A DNA stretch of 33,947 nucleotides from Actinomycetota bacterium (GTDB lineage: Bacteria > Actinomycetota > Aquicultoria > Aquicultorales > JAMCWL01): the NCBI GenBank assembly GCA_023481285.1, contig JAMCWL010000008.1, forward strand, positions 1-33,947, given 5' to 3'. Under the pieces are notes generated by a model. The model saw nothing but the letters and a program-made list of their open reading frames with translations, was not told where the DNA came from and did not search any database. Of the stretch, positions 27,066 through 33,947 are shown in pieces. The translations under genes were made by a program, and so were the position numbers. Each line of letters begins with the position of its first letter. Positions within the stretch are counted from its first letter, which is position 1.

Positions 27066-28508
27066 GTGGAGCCGGAGCGAATATCCAAGCACCTTTGGAG
27101 ATTGCCCACCGATTATAAGGCCGGCATGCGGGTTCCGGGGCTGGTCTTTGCGAATGAGCACCTCATCAAAAAGGCCGAAGAGGACAGGGCCCTTGACCAG
27201 GTGGCAAACGTCGCCTTTCTTCCCGGAATCGTCGGTGCCTCGATAGCCATGCCTGACATCCACTGGGGCTACGGCTTTCCGATAGGTGGAGTGGCCGCAA
27301 CCGACCCGGAGGCCGGCGGCGTCATCTCGCCGGGAGGGGTAGGCTTCGATATCAACTGCGGCGTCCGTCTCGTCAAGACGAACCTCCGTGCAGCGGAGGT
27401 TGCGAACACGATCCCCCAACTCCTGCAAGAGCTCGGACGAAACATACCCAAGGGCGTCGGCTCCAAGGGGCGAATAAAGGTCAGACGCAATGAGATGGAA
27501 GAGCTCATGGTTCAGGGGGTCGCTTGGGCCATAGGGCACGGCTATGGGTGGGCGGAGGACGCCGAGCTCTGCGAGGAAGGCGGGCGCCTGGAGGGGGCGG
27601 ATCCGTCAAGGGTCTCCGGCCGGGCTTTCGAGCGAGGCGCGGATCAGGTGGGCACCCTGGGCAGCGGCAACCACTTCCTGGAGGTCCAGGTCGTCGAGGA
27701 GATATACGAGCGCGCGACGGCCGAATCGTTCGGGTTGTTCGACGGCCAAATGGTCGTCATGATTCACTCGGGCTCTAGAGGCGTCGGGCATCAGATAGCG
27801 ACGGATTACCTCAAGATTATGGACAGGGTCGTCGCCAGGGCCAAGATATCTCTTCCCGACCGGCAGCTTGCCGCCGCCCCCGTCGACTCTCCGGAGGGGC
27901 GTGACTACTTGGCCGCGATGGCCTGCGCGGTGAACTTCGCTTTTGTAAACAGGCAGGCGCTCATGTACTGGGCCCGCGACTCTTTCGAGTACGTCTTCAA
28001 ACGGAGCGCCAAGTCGATGGGAATGCACCTGCTTTACGATGTCTGTCACAACATCGCTAAATTTGAAGAACACGAAGTAGAAGGGGCGAGGAAACGCCTC
28101 TGCGTCCACAGGAAAGGGGCGACCCGGGCCTTCGGTCCCGGCCACGCGGCCCTGCCGCAAGCATACCGGGAGACCGGCCAACCCGTTCTGATCCCGGGCG
28201 ACATGGAGACGGGTTCCTACGTTCTCGTCGGCACGGAGGAGAGCATGAAGCTGGCCTGGGGATCGGCCTGTCACGGGGCCGGGCGGCTGCTCTCCCGGGG
28301 AGCCGCCAAGCGCCAGATCAAGGGGGATGTTCTCAGGCGAGAACTCGAAGAGCGCGGCATTATCGTTATCGCGGGCCACATGGGCCTCCTGGCCGAAGAG
28401 GCGCCCGCGGCCTACAAGGACGTCGGCGAGGTCGTTGAGATAACCCACGAAGCGGGGCTTGCCAGGAAGGTCGCCCGCTTAAGGCCCCTCGGAGTCGTCA
28501 AAGGCTAA
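27066..28508 (+). CDS. rtcB: RNA-splicing ligase RtcB
   Basis: About 480 residues. GTP/Mn2+-dependent ligase joining 2',3'-cyclic or 3'-phosphate ends to 5'-OH RNA. Motifs: KAGMRVPGLVFA, MPDIHWGYGFPIGGVAA, GGVGFDINCGVRLV (metal-binding Asp and Cys), LGSGNHFLEVQ, MIHSGSRGVGHQIATDY, and the C-terminal SACHGAGRLLSR that carries the guanylylated His region. The track starts at 27021 inside archease; GTG 27066 (before EPERISKHLWRLP) follows GGAGGGG and matches the family N terminus. In bacteria RtcB serves RNA repair, here with archease. Confidence 0.96.
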   Translation: MEPERISKHLWRLPTDYKAGMRVPGLVFANEHLIKKAEEDRALDQVANVAFLPGIVGASIAMPDIHWGYGFPIGGVAATDPEAGGVISPGGVGFDINCGVRLVKTNLRAAEVANTIPQLLQELGRNIPKGVGSKGRIKVRRNEMEELMVQGVAWAIGHGYGWAEDAELCEEGGRLEGADPSRVSGRAFERGADQVGTLGSGNHFLEVQVVEEIYERATAESFGLFDGQMVVMIHSGSRGVGHQIATDYLKIMDRVVARAKISLPDRQLAAAPVDSPEGRDYLAAMACAVNFAFVNRQALMYWARDSFEYVFKRSAKSMGMHLLYDVCHNIAKFEEHEVEGARKRLCVHRKGATRAFGPGHAALPQAYRETGQPVLIPGDMETGSYVLVGTEESMKLAWGSACHGAGRLLSRGAAKRQIKGDVLRRELEERGIIVIAGHMGLLAEEAPAAYKDVGEVVEITHEAGLARKVARLRPLGVVKG

Positions 28509-28541
28509 CAAGCAATCAGCAGCCAAAACCCTTTTATCTTT

Positions 28542-28596
28542 CCTTTGGTGCTGGACATCCGAGCTACTGAGCTAGAAAGGATGCCAAACACCAAGG
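28542..28596 (+). other. long imperfect hairpin upstream of the radical SAM pair
   Basis: CCTTTGGTGCTGGACATCC (28542-28560) can pair with GGATGCCAAACACCAAGG (28579-28596) with a few mismatches around an 18-base loop. No T-run follows. It lies 33 bases after the rtcB stop and 78 bases before the next gene. It could be a terminator-like processing structure or part of a leader RNA; no riboswitch family is recognised. Confidence 0.45.
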
Positions 28597-28674
28597 CGCA
28601 AGAAGCCGGAAAGACTCGCATTTCTCCCGAAGATGCTGTAGCCTATCCGCATACATTATCTGCCGGAGGCCAGC

Positions 28675-29538
28675 ATGCTCGAGCACAACCGCGTCTTTGT
28701 CGGGAGCGTCTGTTCGAATGAGTGCAAGCATTGTCCCCACGAGACCAGGCAAAACCGGCAGCTCTCGGAGATAGAGGCCGACCTGTCCGCCGGCTCTGGA
28801 AAGCACGGGGTTGAAATATACGGCGGTGAACCGCTCGAAAGATTTGACTTTTCGAGGCTTGTCGCAAGCGCTAAAGCGCTGAACAGGCTGATCAAGGTGG
28901 TAACAAACGGGCGGGCGCTCTCCAGGTGGGAGACGGTTAAATCGGCCATCGAGGCCGGGGTGAGCGGCTTTGAGGTTAAGCTTTGGGGGGCAAATCAGGC
29001 CCTACATGACGAGCTCACCGGTCGGGACGGTAGCTTCTTCGAGGCGGTGCAGGGGATATCTAATGCACGGGGCTCGAACGCTAAGATATATCTGGCGATC
29101 AGGGCGCTTACGTGTCGCGAAAATATCGACAGCCTGGCTGACATCGCCCGCATCGCCGCGACATTTCGCGTCGATCGGCTCGTTATCGAGCCGATCGACC
29201 CCGAACTCTCGCTCGTCGAAGCGTCACGTTCGATAAAGCTCGCAATTGAAACGGCGATAACCAATCGAGTCTGGGCCATGACCGAGAGGATGCCGCTCTG
29301 CACGATGAGCGGATACGAGCCCCATGTCAGCGAGGCGCTTCTCCCTAAGCCCGAGGGCTTGGTCAAGGTTTCAGCTTGTGGCCAGTGTGTGTACACCGAC
29401 GTTTGCGACGGGGTGGCCGATGCGTCGGCAGAGCGCTTTCAGGTAGAAGTGAAGCCGGCTAAGGATAGCGCATTTCTTGACGATTTGAGGGCGATAAGAG
29501 ATGAAAGAAAAGCTAAAAGTCTTACTTACAAGCTTTAA
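28675..29538 (+). CDS. radical SAM protein with C-terminal Cys cluster, substrate unknown
   Basis: 287 residues. Radical SAM 4Fe-4S motif close to the N terminus, C-x3-C-x2-C in VCSNECKHCPHE (about residues 13-20), then YGGEPLE matching the SAM-binding GGE and KVVTNGRALS. Near the C terminus a cysteine (MPLC) and ACGQCVYTDVCDG give C-x2-C-x5-C, the kind of auxiliary-cluster pattern found in SPASM-type enzymes. ATG follows GGAGG at 5 bases. It overlaps the next radical SAM gene by 38 bases, so they are translated together. No precursor-peptide gene is visible beside it. Confidence 0.82.
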   Translation: MLEHNRVFVGSVCSNECKHCPHETRQNRQLSEIEADLSAGSGKHGVEIYGGEPLERFDFSRLVASAKALNRLIKVVTNGRALSRWETVKSAIEAGVSGFEVKLWGANQALHDELTGRDGSFFEAVQGISNARGSNAKIYLAIRALTCRENIDSLADIARIAATFRVDRLVIEPIDPELSLVEASRSIKLAIETAITNRVWAMTERMPLCTMSGYEPHVSEALLPKPEGLVKVSACGQCVYTDVCDGVADASAERFQVEVKPAKDSAFLDDLRAIRDERKAKSLTYKL

Positions 29539-30775
29539 TTCCTGTTCGAGCCCACACCACCTCTCTCTGGCGCTCGGCTATCTCAAGGCTTATGCGATGG
29601 CCGATTCCGAACTCGCTAGCGCGGTGGACATAGAAATCGCCGATTTTTGCACCGACTGCAACCCGGTCACCCAGGTCCTCTTTTATCTAACGGGGGCCCA
29701 GCCCGATGTCGTCGGCGTCTCGTGCTACTGCTGGAATATGGAGAAGGTCTCCGACCTGGTAAGGCTGGCGGCGGGGGTTCTGCCGAAAACCACCTTCATC
29801 CTAGGGGGCCCCGAGGTGGGGCCGATAGCCGAGGAGGTGCTCGCGAAGAACGACAACGCGGCGGCGGTCGTGCGCGGCGAGGGGGAGGAGACCTTCACGG
29901 AGTGTTTGAAGCGACTTGCGGCCGGGGATACCCTCGCCGGTGTTGCCGGGGCAACGTACCGGAGCGGTGTGGAGATAATCTCCAATCCCGATCGCCCGCC
30001 CATCGAAGAGCTGGACAGAATACCGTCACCATATCTCTCCGGGGCTTTGCGACCTCTCGACGGGGTCACCTATCTTGAAACTTATCGAGGATGCCCCTTC
30101 AGTTGCGCCTACTGCTATGAGAACAAGGGCCTACGAAGATTGCGCTATTTTTCCGATGAGAGGGTCGATTCGGAAATCAAGTACGTCATGTCCCACCCAG
30201 AGGTAAGAACCTTCTCCTTCATCGACTCCGTCTTCAATCTCTCGAAAGAGCGGACGGCCAAGCTGGTCGGCTGGCTTTCCGAGGCGAACGTCCACGGGGC
30301 CGGCCTTCACACGATCGAGGTTGCGACCGAACAGGTAGACGAGGAGACGGTCAATCTCTTCAAGAAGGCCAATGTCTTGTCCGTCGAGACGGGGCCGCAG
30401 GCGGTTCACCCAGAGACGACGGCTAATGTTTCCAGGCACTTTGATCGCGATAAATTTTCGGCTGGCGTCAGGCTGATGGAGGAAACGGGCATCAAAGTCA
30501 CCTGCGACATGATACTCGGGCTCCCCCGCGACAACTTTTTCAGGTTTGCCCAGACGGTCGCCTTCGTCTTCGGTCTGGCGCCCGCCAAGGTCGTCTTCTC
30601 GACCCTGAACGTCCTTCCCGGGACGGCGCTCTACCGGCAGGCGGATACGGCGGGCCTTGAGTATGACGAGAAGCCCCCGCACATCATCCAACAGACCGCT
30701 TCTTTCCCCTTCCGGGAGCTCAGGAAGGCGGAGATGTTCGCTCACTCACTCGATCGTGAGTACAATATGTCCTAG
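29501..30775 (+). CDS. B12-binding-domain radical SAM protein
   Basis: 424 residues. Residues about 1-140 form a cobalamin-binding-like Rossmann domain (VGVSCYCWNMEKVSDLVRLAAGVLPKTTFILGGPEVG ... VVRGEGEETF). The radical SAM core starts near residue 190 with YLETYRGCPFSCAYCYENKG (C-x3-C-x2-C) and continues through FIDSVFNLS, VETGPQAVHPET and MILGLPRDN. Such enzymes often methylate unactivated carbons or rearrange rings. It lacks an obvious C-terminal specificity domain. Coupled to the upstream radical SAM gene; substrate unknown. Confidence 0.87.
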   Translation: MKEKLKVLLTSFNSCSSPHHLSLALGYLKAYAMADSELASAVDIEIADFCTDCNPVTQVLFYLTGAQPDVVGVSCYCWNMEKVSDLVRLAAGVLPKTTFILGGPEVGPIAEEVLAKNDNAAAVVRGEGEETFTECLKRLAAGDTLAGVAGATYRSGVEIISNPDRPPIEELDRIPSPYLSGALRPLDGVTYLETYRGCPFSCAYCYENKGLRRLRYFSDERVDSEIKYVMSHPEVRTFSFIDSVFNLSKERTAKLVGWLSEANVHGAGLHTIEVATEQVDEETVNLFKKANVLSVETGPQAVHPETTANVSRHFDRDKFSAGVRLMEETGIKVTCDMILGLPRDNFFRFAQTVAFVFGLAPAKVVFSTLNVLPGTALYRQADTAGLEYDEKPPHIIQQTASFPFRELRKAEMFAHSLDREYNMS

Positions 30776-30777
30776 CC

Positions 30778-30992
30778 TCTTGGTTTCATGGCTTCCTAGC
30801 GCCTCAGGGTCATTGTTCCTCGGCACCTTAGCACCTTAGCACCTATTACCTATGTACCAAGAAACCAAGAAACCAAGAAACCAAGACGCCAAGAAACCAA
30901 GAAACCAAGACGCCAAGAAACCAAGAAACCAAGAAACCAAGAAACCAAGAAACCAAGAAACCAAGAAACCAAGAAACCAAGAAACCAAGACG
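30778..30992. repeat. 8-bp satellite array (17 units) with a decayed inverted arm
   Basis: From 30857 to 30992 there are 17 consecutive octamers: 14 CCAAGAAA and three CCAAGACG variants at units 4, 7 and 17. Upstream (about 30778-30804) a degenerate copy in the opposite orientation (TTGGTTTC, ATGGCTTC, CTAGCGCC) suggests an inverted arrangement around a spacer that contains CACCTTAG twice. The array ends 13 bases before the lysC -35 box. ORFs 30850-31305 (-) and 30852-31043 (+) are repeat translations, not genes. Confidence 0.95.
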
Positions 30993-31005
30993 CCCGCTTC
31001 ATTCC

Positions 31006-31034
31006 TTGCCCATGCCTGGGGTGCCTGTTACAAT
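31006..31034 (+). promoter_or_regulatory. lysC promoter
   Basis: TTGCCC (31006-31011), a 17-base spacer, TACAAT (31029-31034), 26 bases before the GTG of lysC. The octamer array ends just upstream of the -35 box. Confidence 0.75.
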
Positions 31035-31060
31035 AAACGCTAACGTTCGGGGGGTGACTC

Positions 31061-32293
31061 GTGGGCATTATAGTGCAGAAATATGGCGGCAGCTCGGTCG
31101 CCAACGCTGAGCGCATCAAGAACGTGGCGAGACGGGTTGCCGAAACGGCAAGCGAGAACCCGGTCGTCGTCGTGGTCTCGGCGCTTGGCGACACGACCGA
31201 CGAGCTCGTTGAACTGGCCCGCCAGATTAACCCGCAACCCCCGGAACGAGAGATGGACATGCTTCTGGCAACCGGCGAGCAGATATCCATCGCGCTCCTC
31301 GCCATGGCGATTCACGCGCTGGGCCGGGAGGCGATCTCTCTCACCGGTAAGCAAGTAGGGATTGTAACAGACGACGCGCACACCAAGGCCAAAATTGTCG
31401 AGATTACAAATTGCGACCGGGTGCACGAGGAGCTTTCACGCGGCCGCGTCGTCATCGTCGCCGGCTTCCAGGGCGCGACTTGCGATGACGACATCACGAC
31501 GCTCGGTCGGGGCGGCTCGGATACGACGGCCGTGGCGCTCGCCGCCGGCCTGGGCGCCGAGCGGTGTGAAATATATACGGACGTCGACGGCGTCTTCACC
31601 GCCGATCCGAGGATAGTTCCGGAGGCTCGCAAGCTTGATCGAGTCTCTTACGACGAGATGCTCGAGATGGCGGCGGCCGGCGCCAAAGTTCTTCAAATGC
31701 GCTCGGTCGAATTCGGCAGGAACTACAAGGTCGTCATCAACGTCCGATCGAGCTTTAACGACAACGCAGGCACGGAGGTCAAGGAGGCCGATGAATACAT
31801 GGAGCAACCGATCATCTCCGGCGTGATCCACGATGTTTCCGAGGGCAAAGTGACCCTCTTCGGGGTGCCGGACAAGCCGGGCGTGGCCGCGCGAGTCTTC
31901 GCAGCGCTCGCCGAGGCAAACATCAACATAGACATGATCGTCCAGAACGTCTCCTCTGAAGAGAGAAGCGACATCTCGTTCACTATGCCGAAGGACGACT
32001 TCGCCAAAGCGGAGACGGTCTTGAGAGAGCTCGCCGATGAGCTCGGCGGTCGAGGCTACAACATCGATCCGGACATCGCCAAGGTGTCCCTCATCGGGGC
32101 GGGGATGAAGACCCATCCCGGCGTTGCCGCTGCGATGTTCTCGGTTCTCGCCGAAAACGGCATAAATATCGAGATGATCTCGACGTCGCCCATTCGCGTC
32201 TCCTGCGTCATCGGAGAGGCGGACGTCGACAGGGCGGTGCGAGCGCTTCATGACGAGTTCAAGCTTGGTGAGGAGGTACCAAGTGGGCTATAG
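31061..32293 (+). CDS. lysC: aspartate kinase
   Basis: 410 residues, the single-chain size of Gram-positive/actinobacterial LysC. Phosphorylates aspartate, the first step to lysine, threonine, methionine and diaminopimelate. N terminus [57 protein letters not shown] in the kinase domain (about 1-250); two C-terminal ACT repeats (about 260-410, including [25 protein letters not shown] and [27 protein letters not shown]) are the usual feedback sites. GTG start after GGGGGGTG. Overlaps asd by 11 bases. Confidence 0.97.
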   Translation: MGIIVQKYGGSSVANAERIKNVARRVAETASENPVVVVVSALGDTTDELVELARQINPQPPEREMDMLLATGEQISIALLAMAIHALGREAISLTGKQVGIVTDDAHTKAKIVEITNCDRVHEELSRGRVVIVAGFQGATCDDDITTLGRGGSDTTAVALAAGLGAERCEIYTDVDGVFTADPRIVPEARKLDRVSYDEMLEMAAAGAKVLQMRSVEFGRNYKVVINVRSSFNDNAGTEVKEADEYMEQPIISGVIHDVSEGKVTLFGVPDKPGVAARVFAALAEANINIDMIVQNVSSEERSDISFTMPKDDFAKAETVLRELADELGGRGYNIDPDIAKVSLIGAGMKTHPGVAAAMFSVLAENGINIEMISTSPIRVSCVIGEADVDRAVRALHDEFKLGEEVPSGL

Positions 32294-33281
32294 GGTTGCG
32301 ATCGTTGGAGCGACCGGCGCGGTGGGGGGAGAGATGCTCAAGGTTCTCGAAGAGAGATCCTTCCCCATTGACGAGGTGCGCCTCCTCGCGTCGCATCGCT
32401 CCGCAGGACGGGAGCTTTTCTTTAAAGGGACCGCCATCAAGGTCGAGGAGCTGGCGGCCAGCTCCTTTTCGGGCATGGACTTCGCGCTCTTTTCGGCGGG
32501 AGCTTCTATTTCTCGCGAGTTCGCGCCGCCGGCCGTGGCCGCGGGAGCGACGGTCATCGACAACTCCTCGGCTTTTCGCATGGATCCCCAGGTGCCGCTC
32601 GTCGTTCCGGAAGTTAATCCGGAGGATGCTCTTGCGAGCCATGGCATAATCGCCAACCCGAATTGCACGACGATAATCCTGGTCGTAGCGCTCAAGCCCC
32701 TGCATGATTACGGCAAGATCAAGAGGGTTACGGTGTCGACTTACCAGTCGGCATCAGGGGCAGGGGCCCGAGCGATGGAAGAGCTTGAAAGGCAGGCGCG
32801 CGCCTGGATTGCTGGTGAGCCGATTCCGGTCGAGCACTTCCCCCACCAGCTCCTCTTCAATCTGATTCCCCACATCGACAGCGTGATGGAGGGCGGCTTG
32901 GTTTCTTGGTTTCTTGGTTTCTTGGTTTCTTGGTTTCTTGGTTTGCACGAACCGGACCTAATCGTCTCCCCAACCTGTGTACGAGTTCCCGTAATGCGCG
33001 CCCACTCGGAGGCGGTATTCATCGAGACTGATAGGAAGATAGCCGCCGCCAAGGCAAGAGAGTTGCTGGCGGAAGCGGCGGGCGTTTCTCTTATTGACGA
33101 TACAGCGGAAAAGCGCTACCCGATGCCGCTCTTTGCAGCAGGCCAGGATGACTGCTTCGTCGGGCGGATCAGGGAGGACCTGGGGGTTGAGAAGGGACTC
33201 AGCTTCTGGGTCGTAGGCGACCAGTTGAGAAAAGGAGCGGCCTTGAACGCGATCCAGATCGCGGAGCTCCTGGTATCCTAG
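32283..33281 (+). CDS. asd: aspartate-semialdehyde dehydrogenase with a repeat-replaced active-site segment
   Basis: Reduces aspartyl phosphate to the semialdehyde with NADPH. Recognised by [15 protein letters not shown], the catalytic Cys in [14 protein letters not shown] and the catalytic-His region [15 protein letters not shown] at 32283 lies 6 bases after AGGAGG and gives about 332 residues; the track's upstream start is not needed. Odd: between [10 protein letters not shown] and LHEPDL the family has 15 residues of the type YTxEExKMVxETRKI, including the Glu and Lys that bind the substrate amino and phosphate groups. Here those 15 positions read [15 protein letters not shown], the translation of the octamer repeat. 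As written, the enzyme should be inactive or badly impaired; an assembly error is possible. Confidence 0.93.
   Translation: MGYRVAIVGATGAVGGEMLKVLEERSFPIDEVRLLASHRSAGRELFFKGTAIKVEELAASSFSGMDFALFSAGASISREFAPPAVAAGATVIDNSSAFRMDPQVPLVVPEVNPEDALASHGIIANPNCTTIILVVALKPLHDYGKIKRVTVSTYQSASGAGARAMEELERQARAWIAGEPIPVEHFPHQLLFNLIPHIDSVMEGGLVSWFLGFLVSWFLGLHEPDLIVSPTCVRVPVMRAHSEAVFIETDRKIAAAKARELLAEAAGVSLIDDTAEKRYPMPLFAAGQDDCFVGRIREDLGVEKGLSFWVVGDQLRKGAALNAIQIAELLVS
32898..32944. repeat. octamer satellite tract inside asd
   Basis: Five full TTGGTTTC units plus 7 bases of a sixth, in the opposite orientation to the array upstream of lysC. It coincides to within two bases with 15 asd codons (32898-32942). 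Confidence 0.97.
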
Positions 33282-33380
33282 TTTCTTGGTTTCTTAGTGT
33301 CTTGGCGCCGGCTATCGCTGGCAAGGTTAGAACAATATATAGTGATAATTTGCTAAGAAACCAAGAAACCAAGAAACTAG
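33278..33380. repeat. inverted pair of octamer-repeat arms at the asd 3' end
   Basis: CTAGTTTCTTGGTTTCTTAG (33278-33297) is the reverse complement of the arm at 33353-33380 except that the latter carries one extra octamer unit (28 versus 20 bases). The left arm includes the asd stop codon TAG; the right arm ends in CTAG, overlapping the TAGGAG SD of the next gene. The 55-base spacer includes CTTGGCGCC and an AT-rich stretch. It would fold into a 20-bp hairpin. Confidence 0.93.
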
Positions 33381-33390
33381 GAGTCAAGCA

Positions 33391-33936
33391 ATGATCGATA
33401 AGGATATGCTCGACCGGACCGTGGCTTTCCACGGGCACCTCTGCCCCGGTCTTTTAATCGGCCTGCGGAGCGCCATCATCGCCTTGGCCCACTTTGGGAC
33501 AGGTCGGGCGTCCGACGAGGAGCTCATAGCCATCGTCGAGAACCGCGCTTGCGGGGTCGACGCGCTCCAGGTCGTTCTGGGAACGACGGCCGGCAAAGGC
33601 AACCTCTTCTTTAAGAACCACGGCAAGCAGGTGGTGACAGTTGGCAGTCGCCTGACCGGTAAAGCTGTACGAATATCTCTCCGCCGCCAGGAGGAGCTGA
33701 GCCGGGCCGAGAAGACCGAAAGGCTCATGACCGCATCGGACGGCGAGCTCTTTGACGTTGTCGAAGTGGAGATGGACTTTCCAAGCAAAGCCAAGGTCTT
33801 TCGGAGCGTCGCTTGCGACGATTGCGGCGAGGGTACGATGGAGACGGCGCTCCGTCTCCTCGAGGGGCGCAAGCTCTGTGAGCCGTGTTTTGAAATGGCG
33901 ATGACGTCAAAAGATTTCTTCCCACCAAAGGGATAG
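33391..33936 (+). CDS. FmdE-domain protein with C-terminal zinc ribbon
   Basis: 181 residues. The N-terminal FmdE domain has AFHGHLCPGLLIGLRSAIIAL (with conserved H-x-H-x-C), ENRACGVDALQVVLGTTAGKGNLFFKNHGK. The C-terminal ribbon has CDDCGEGTMETA...CEPCFEMA (C-x2-C ... C-x2-C). FmdE is a small protein linked to molybdenum/tungsten formylmethanofuran dehydrogenase in methanogens, but the domain occurs widely in anaerobic bacteria without that enzyme. Redox-enzyme or metal-handling roles are proposed for it, with no firm function. ATG follows TAGGAG at 7 bases; the SD is part of the repeat arm. Confidence 0.9.
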   Translation: MIDKDMLDRTVAFHGHLCPGLLIGLRSAIIALAHFGTGRASDEELIAIVENRACGVDALQVVLGTTAGKGNLFFKNHGKQVVTVGSRLTGKAVRISLRRQEELSRAEKTERLMTASDGELFDVVEVEMDFPSKAKVFRSVACDDCGEGTMETALRLLEGRKLCEPCFEMAMTSKDFFPPKG

Positions 33937-33947
33937 CCTAAAGCCAA

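Noticed and set aside
28620-28660. Cobalamin riboswitch before the radical SAM pair
   Set aside because: Only a loose B12-box resemblance; the conserved core segments are not visible, so not listed as a feature.
30857-30992. CRISPR-like array
   Set aside because: Units are 8 bp, contiguous and without spacers; no cas genes nearby.
30850-31305. ORFs on both strands (151 aa minus, 63 aa plus) across the octamer array
   Set aside because: Both are simple translations of the 8-bp repeat, which lacks stops in every frame; no start context or family.

Overview
The window (about 34 kb, mostly high GC) is the chromosomal replication-origin region of a bacterium plus its flanks. The gene order rpmH-rnpA-yidD-yidC-jag-rsmG-parA-parB on the minus strand, diverging from dnaA-dnaN-S4-recF-DUF721(dciA)-gyrB-gyrA on the plus strand, is classic oriC synteny. 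The recF-DUF721-gyrB-gyrA arrangement is typical of Actinobacteria, and frequent GTG/TTG starts with strong Shine-Dalgarno (SD) sites fit a GC-rich Gram-positive-type lineage. An archaeal-type fructose-1,6-bisphosphate aldolase/phosphatase, an FmdE-domain protein and two radical SAM enzymes suggest an anaerobic, possibly autotrophic or deep-subsurface, deep-branching actinobacterium. That lineage call is inference from synteny and gene content only.

Layout. 1-1250: AT-richer accessory patch with the C-terminal part of a TIGR04141/DUF6119-type protein and a small duplicated Cys-rich protein. 1254-3453 (+): a PfpI/DJ-1-like protein lacking its nucleophile, a DUF4234 membrane protein and a HAD phosphatase. 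3455-7012 (-): winged-helix regulator, MscS channel, polysaccharide deacetylase, FBP aldolase/phosphatase. 7260-10445 (+): Ca2+-type P-ATPase and a COG2426 membrane protein. 10442-16314 (-): ddl, YtxH protein, parB, parA, [parS and a terminator], rsmG, jag, yidC, yidD, rnpA, rpmH. 16315-16893: non-coding origin segment with DnaA boxes. 16894-26592 (+): an HATPase-HTH protein, dnaA, a dnaA-dnaN spacer that looks like a Bacillus-type basal unwinding element, dnaN, S4 protein, recF, dciA-like, gyrB, gyrA. 26632-30775 (+): archease, rtcB (RNA ligation/repair), then two overlapping radical SAM genes. 31061-33936 (+): lysC, asd and an FmdE-domain gene.

The most unusual feature is an 8-bp satellite (CCAAGAAA / TTGGTTTC) found in three places within 2.6 kb around lysC-asd-fmdE: a 17-unit array just upstream of the lysC promoter, an inverted pair spanning the asd stop codon and the next gene's SD, and a 47-bp tract inside asd. 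The asd tract stands exactly where the family has a 15-residue conserved segment carrying substrate-binding Glu and Lys residues. It is a same-length substitution, either real and disabling or an assembly error. Other points of interest are an ATPase/HTH regulator gene placed between the two halves of the origin, a near-leaderless promoter/operator for a winged-helix gene, and a radical SAM pair of unknown substrate.
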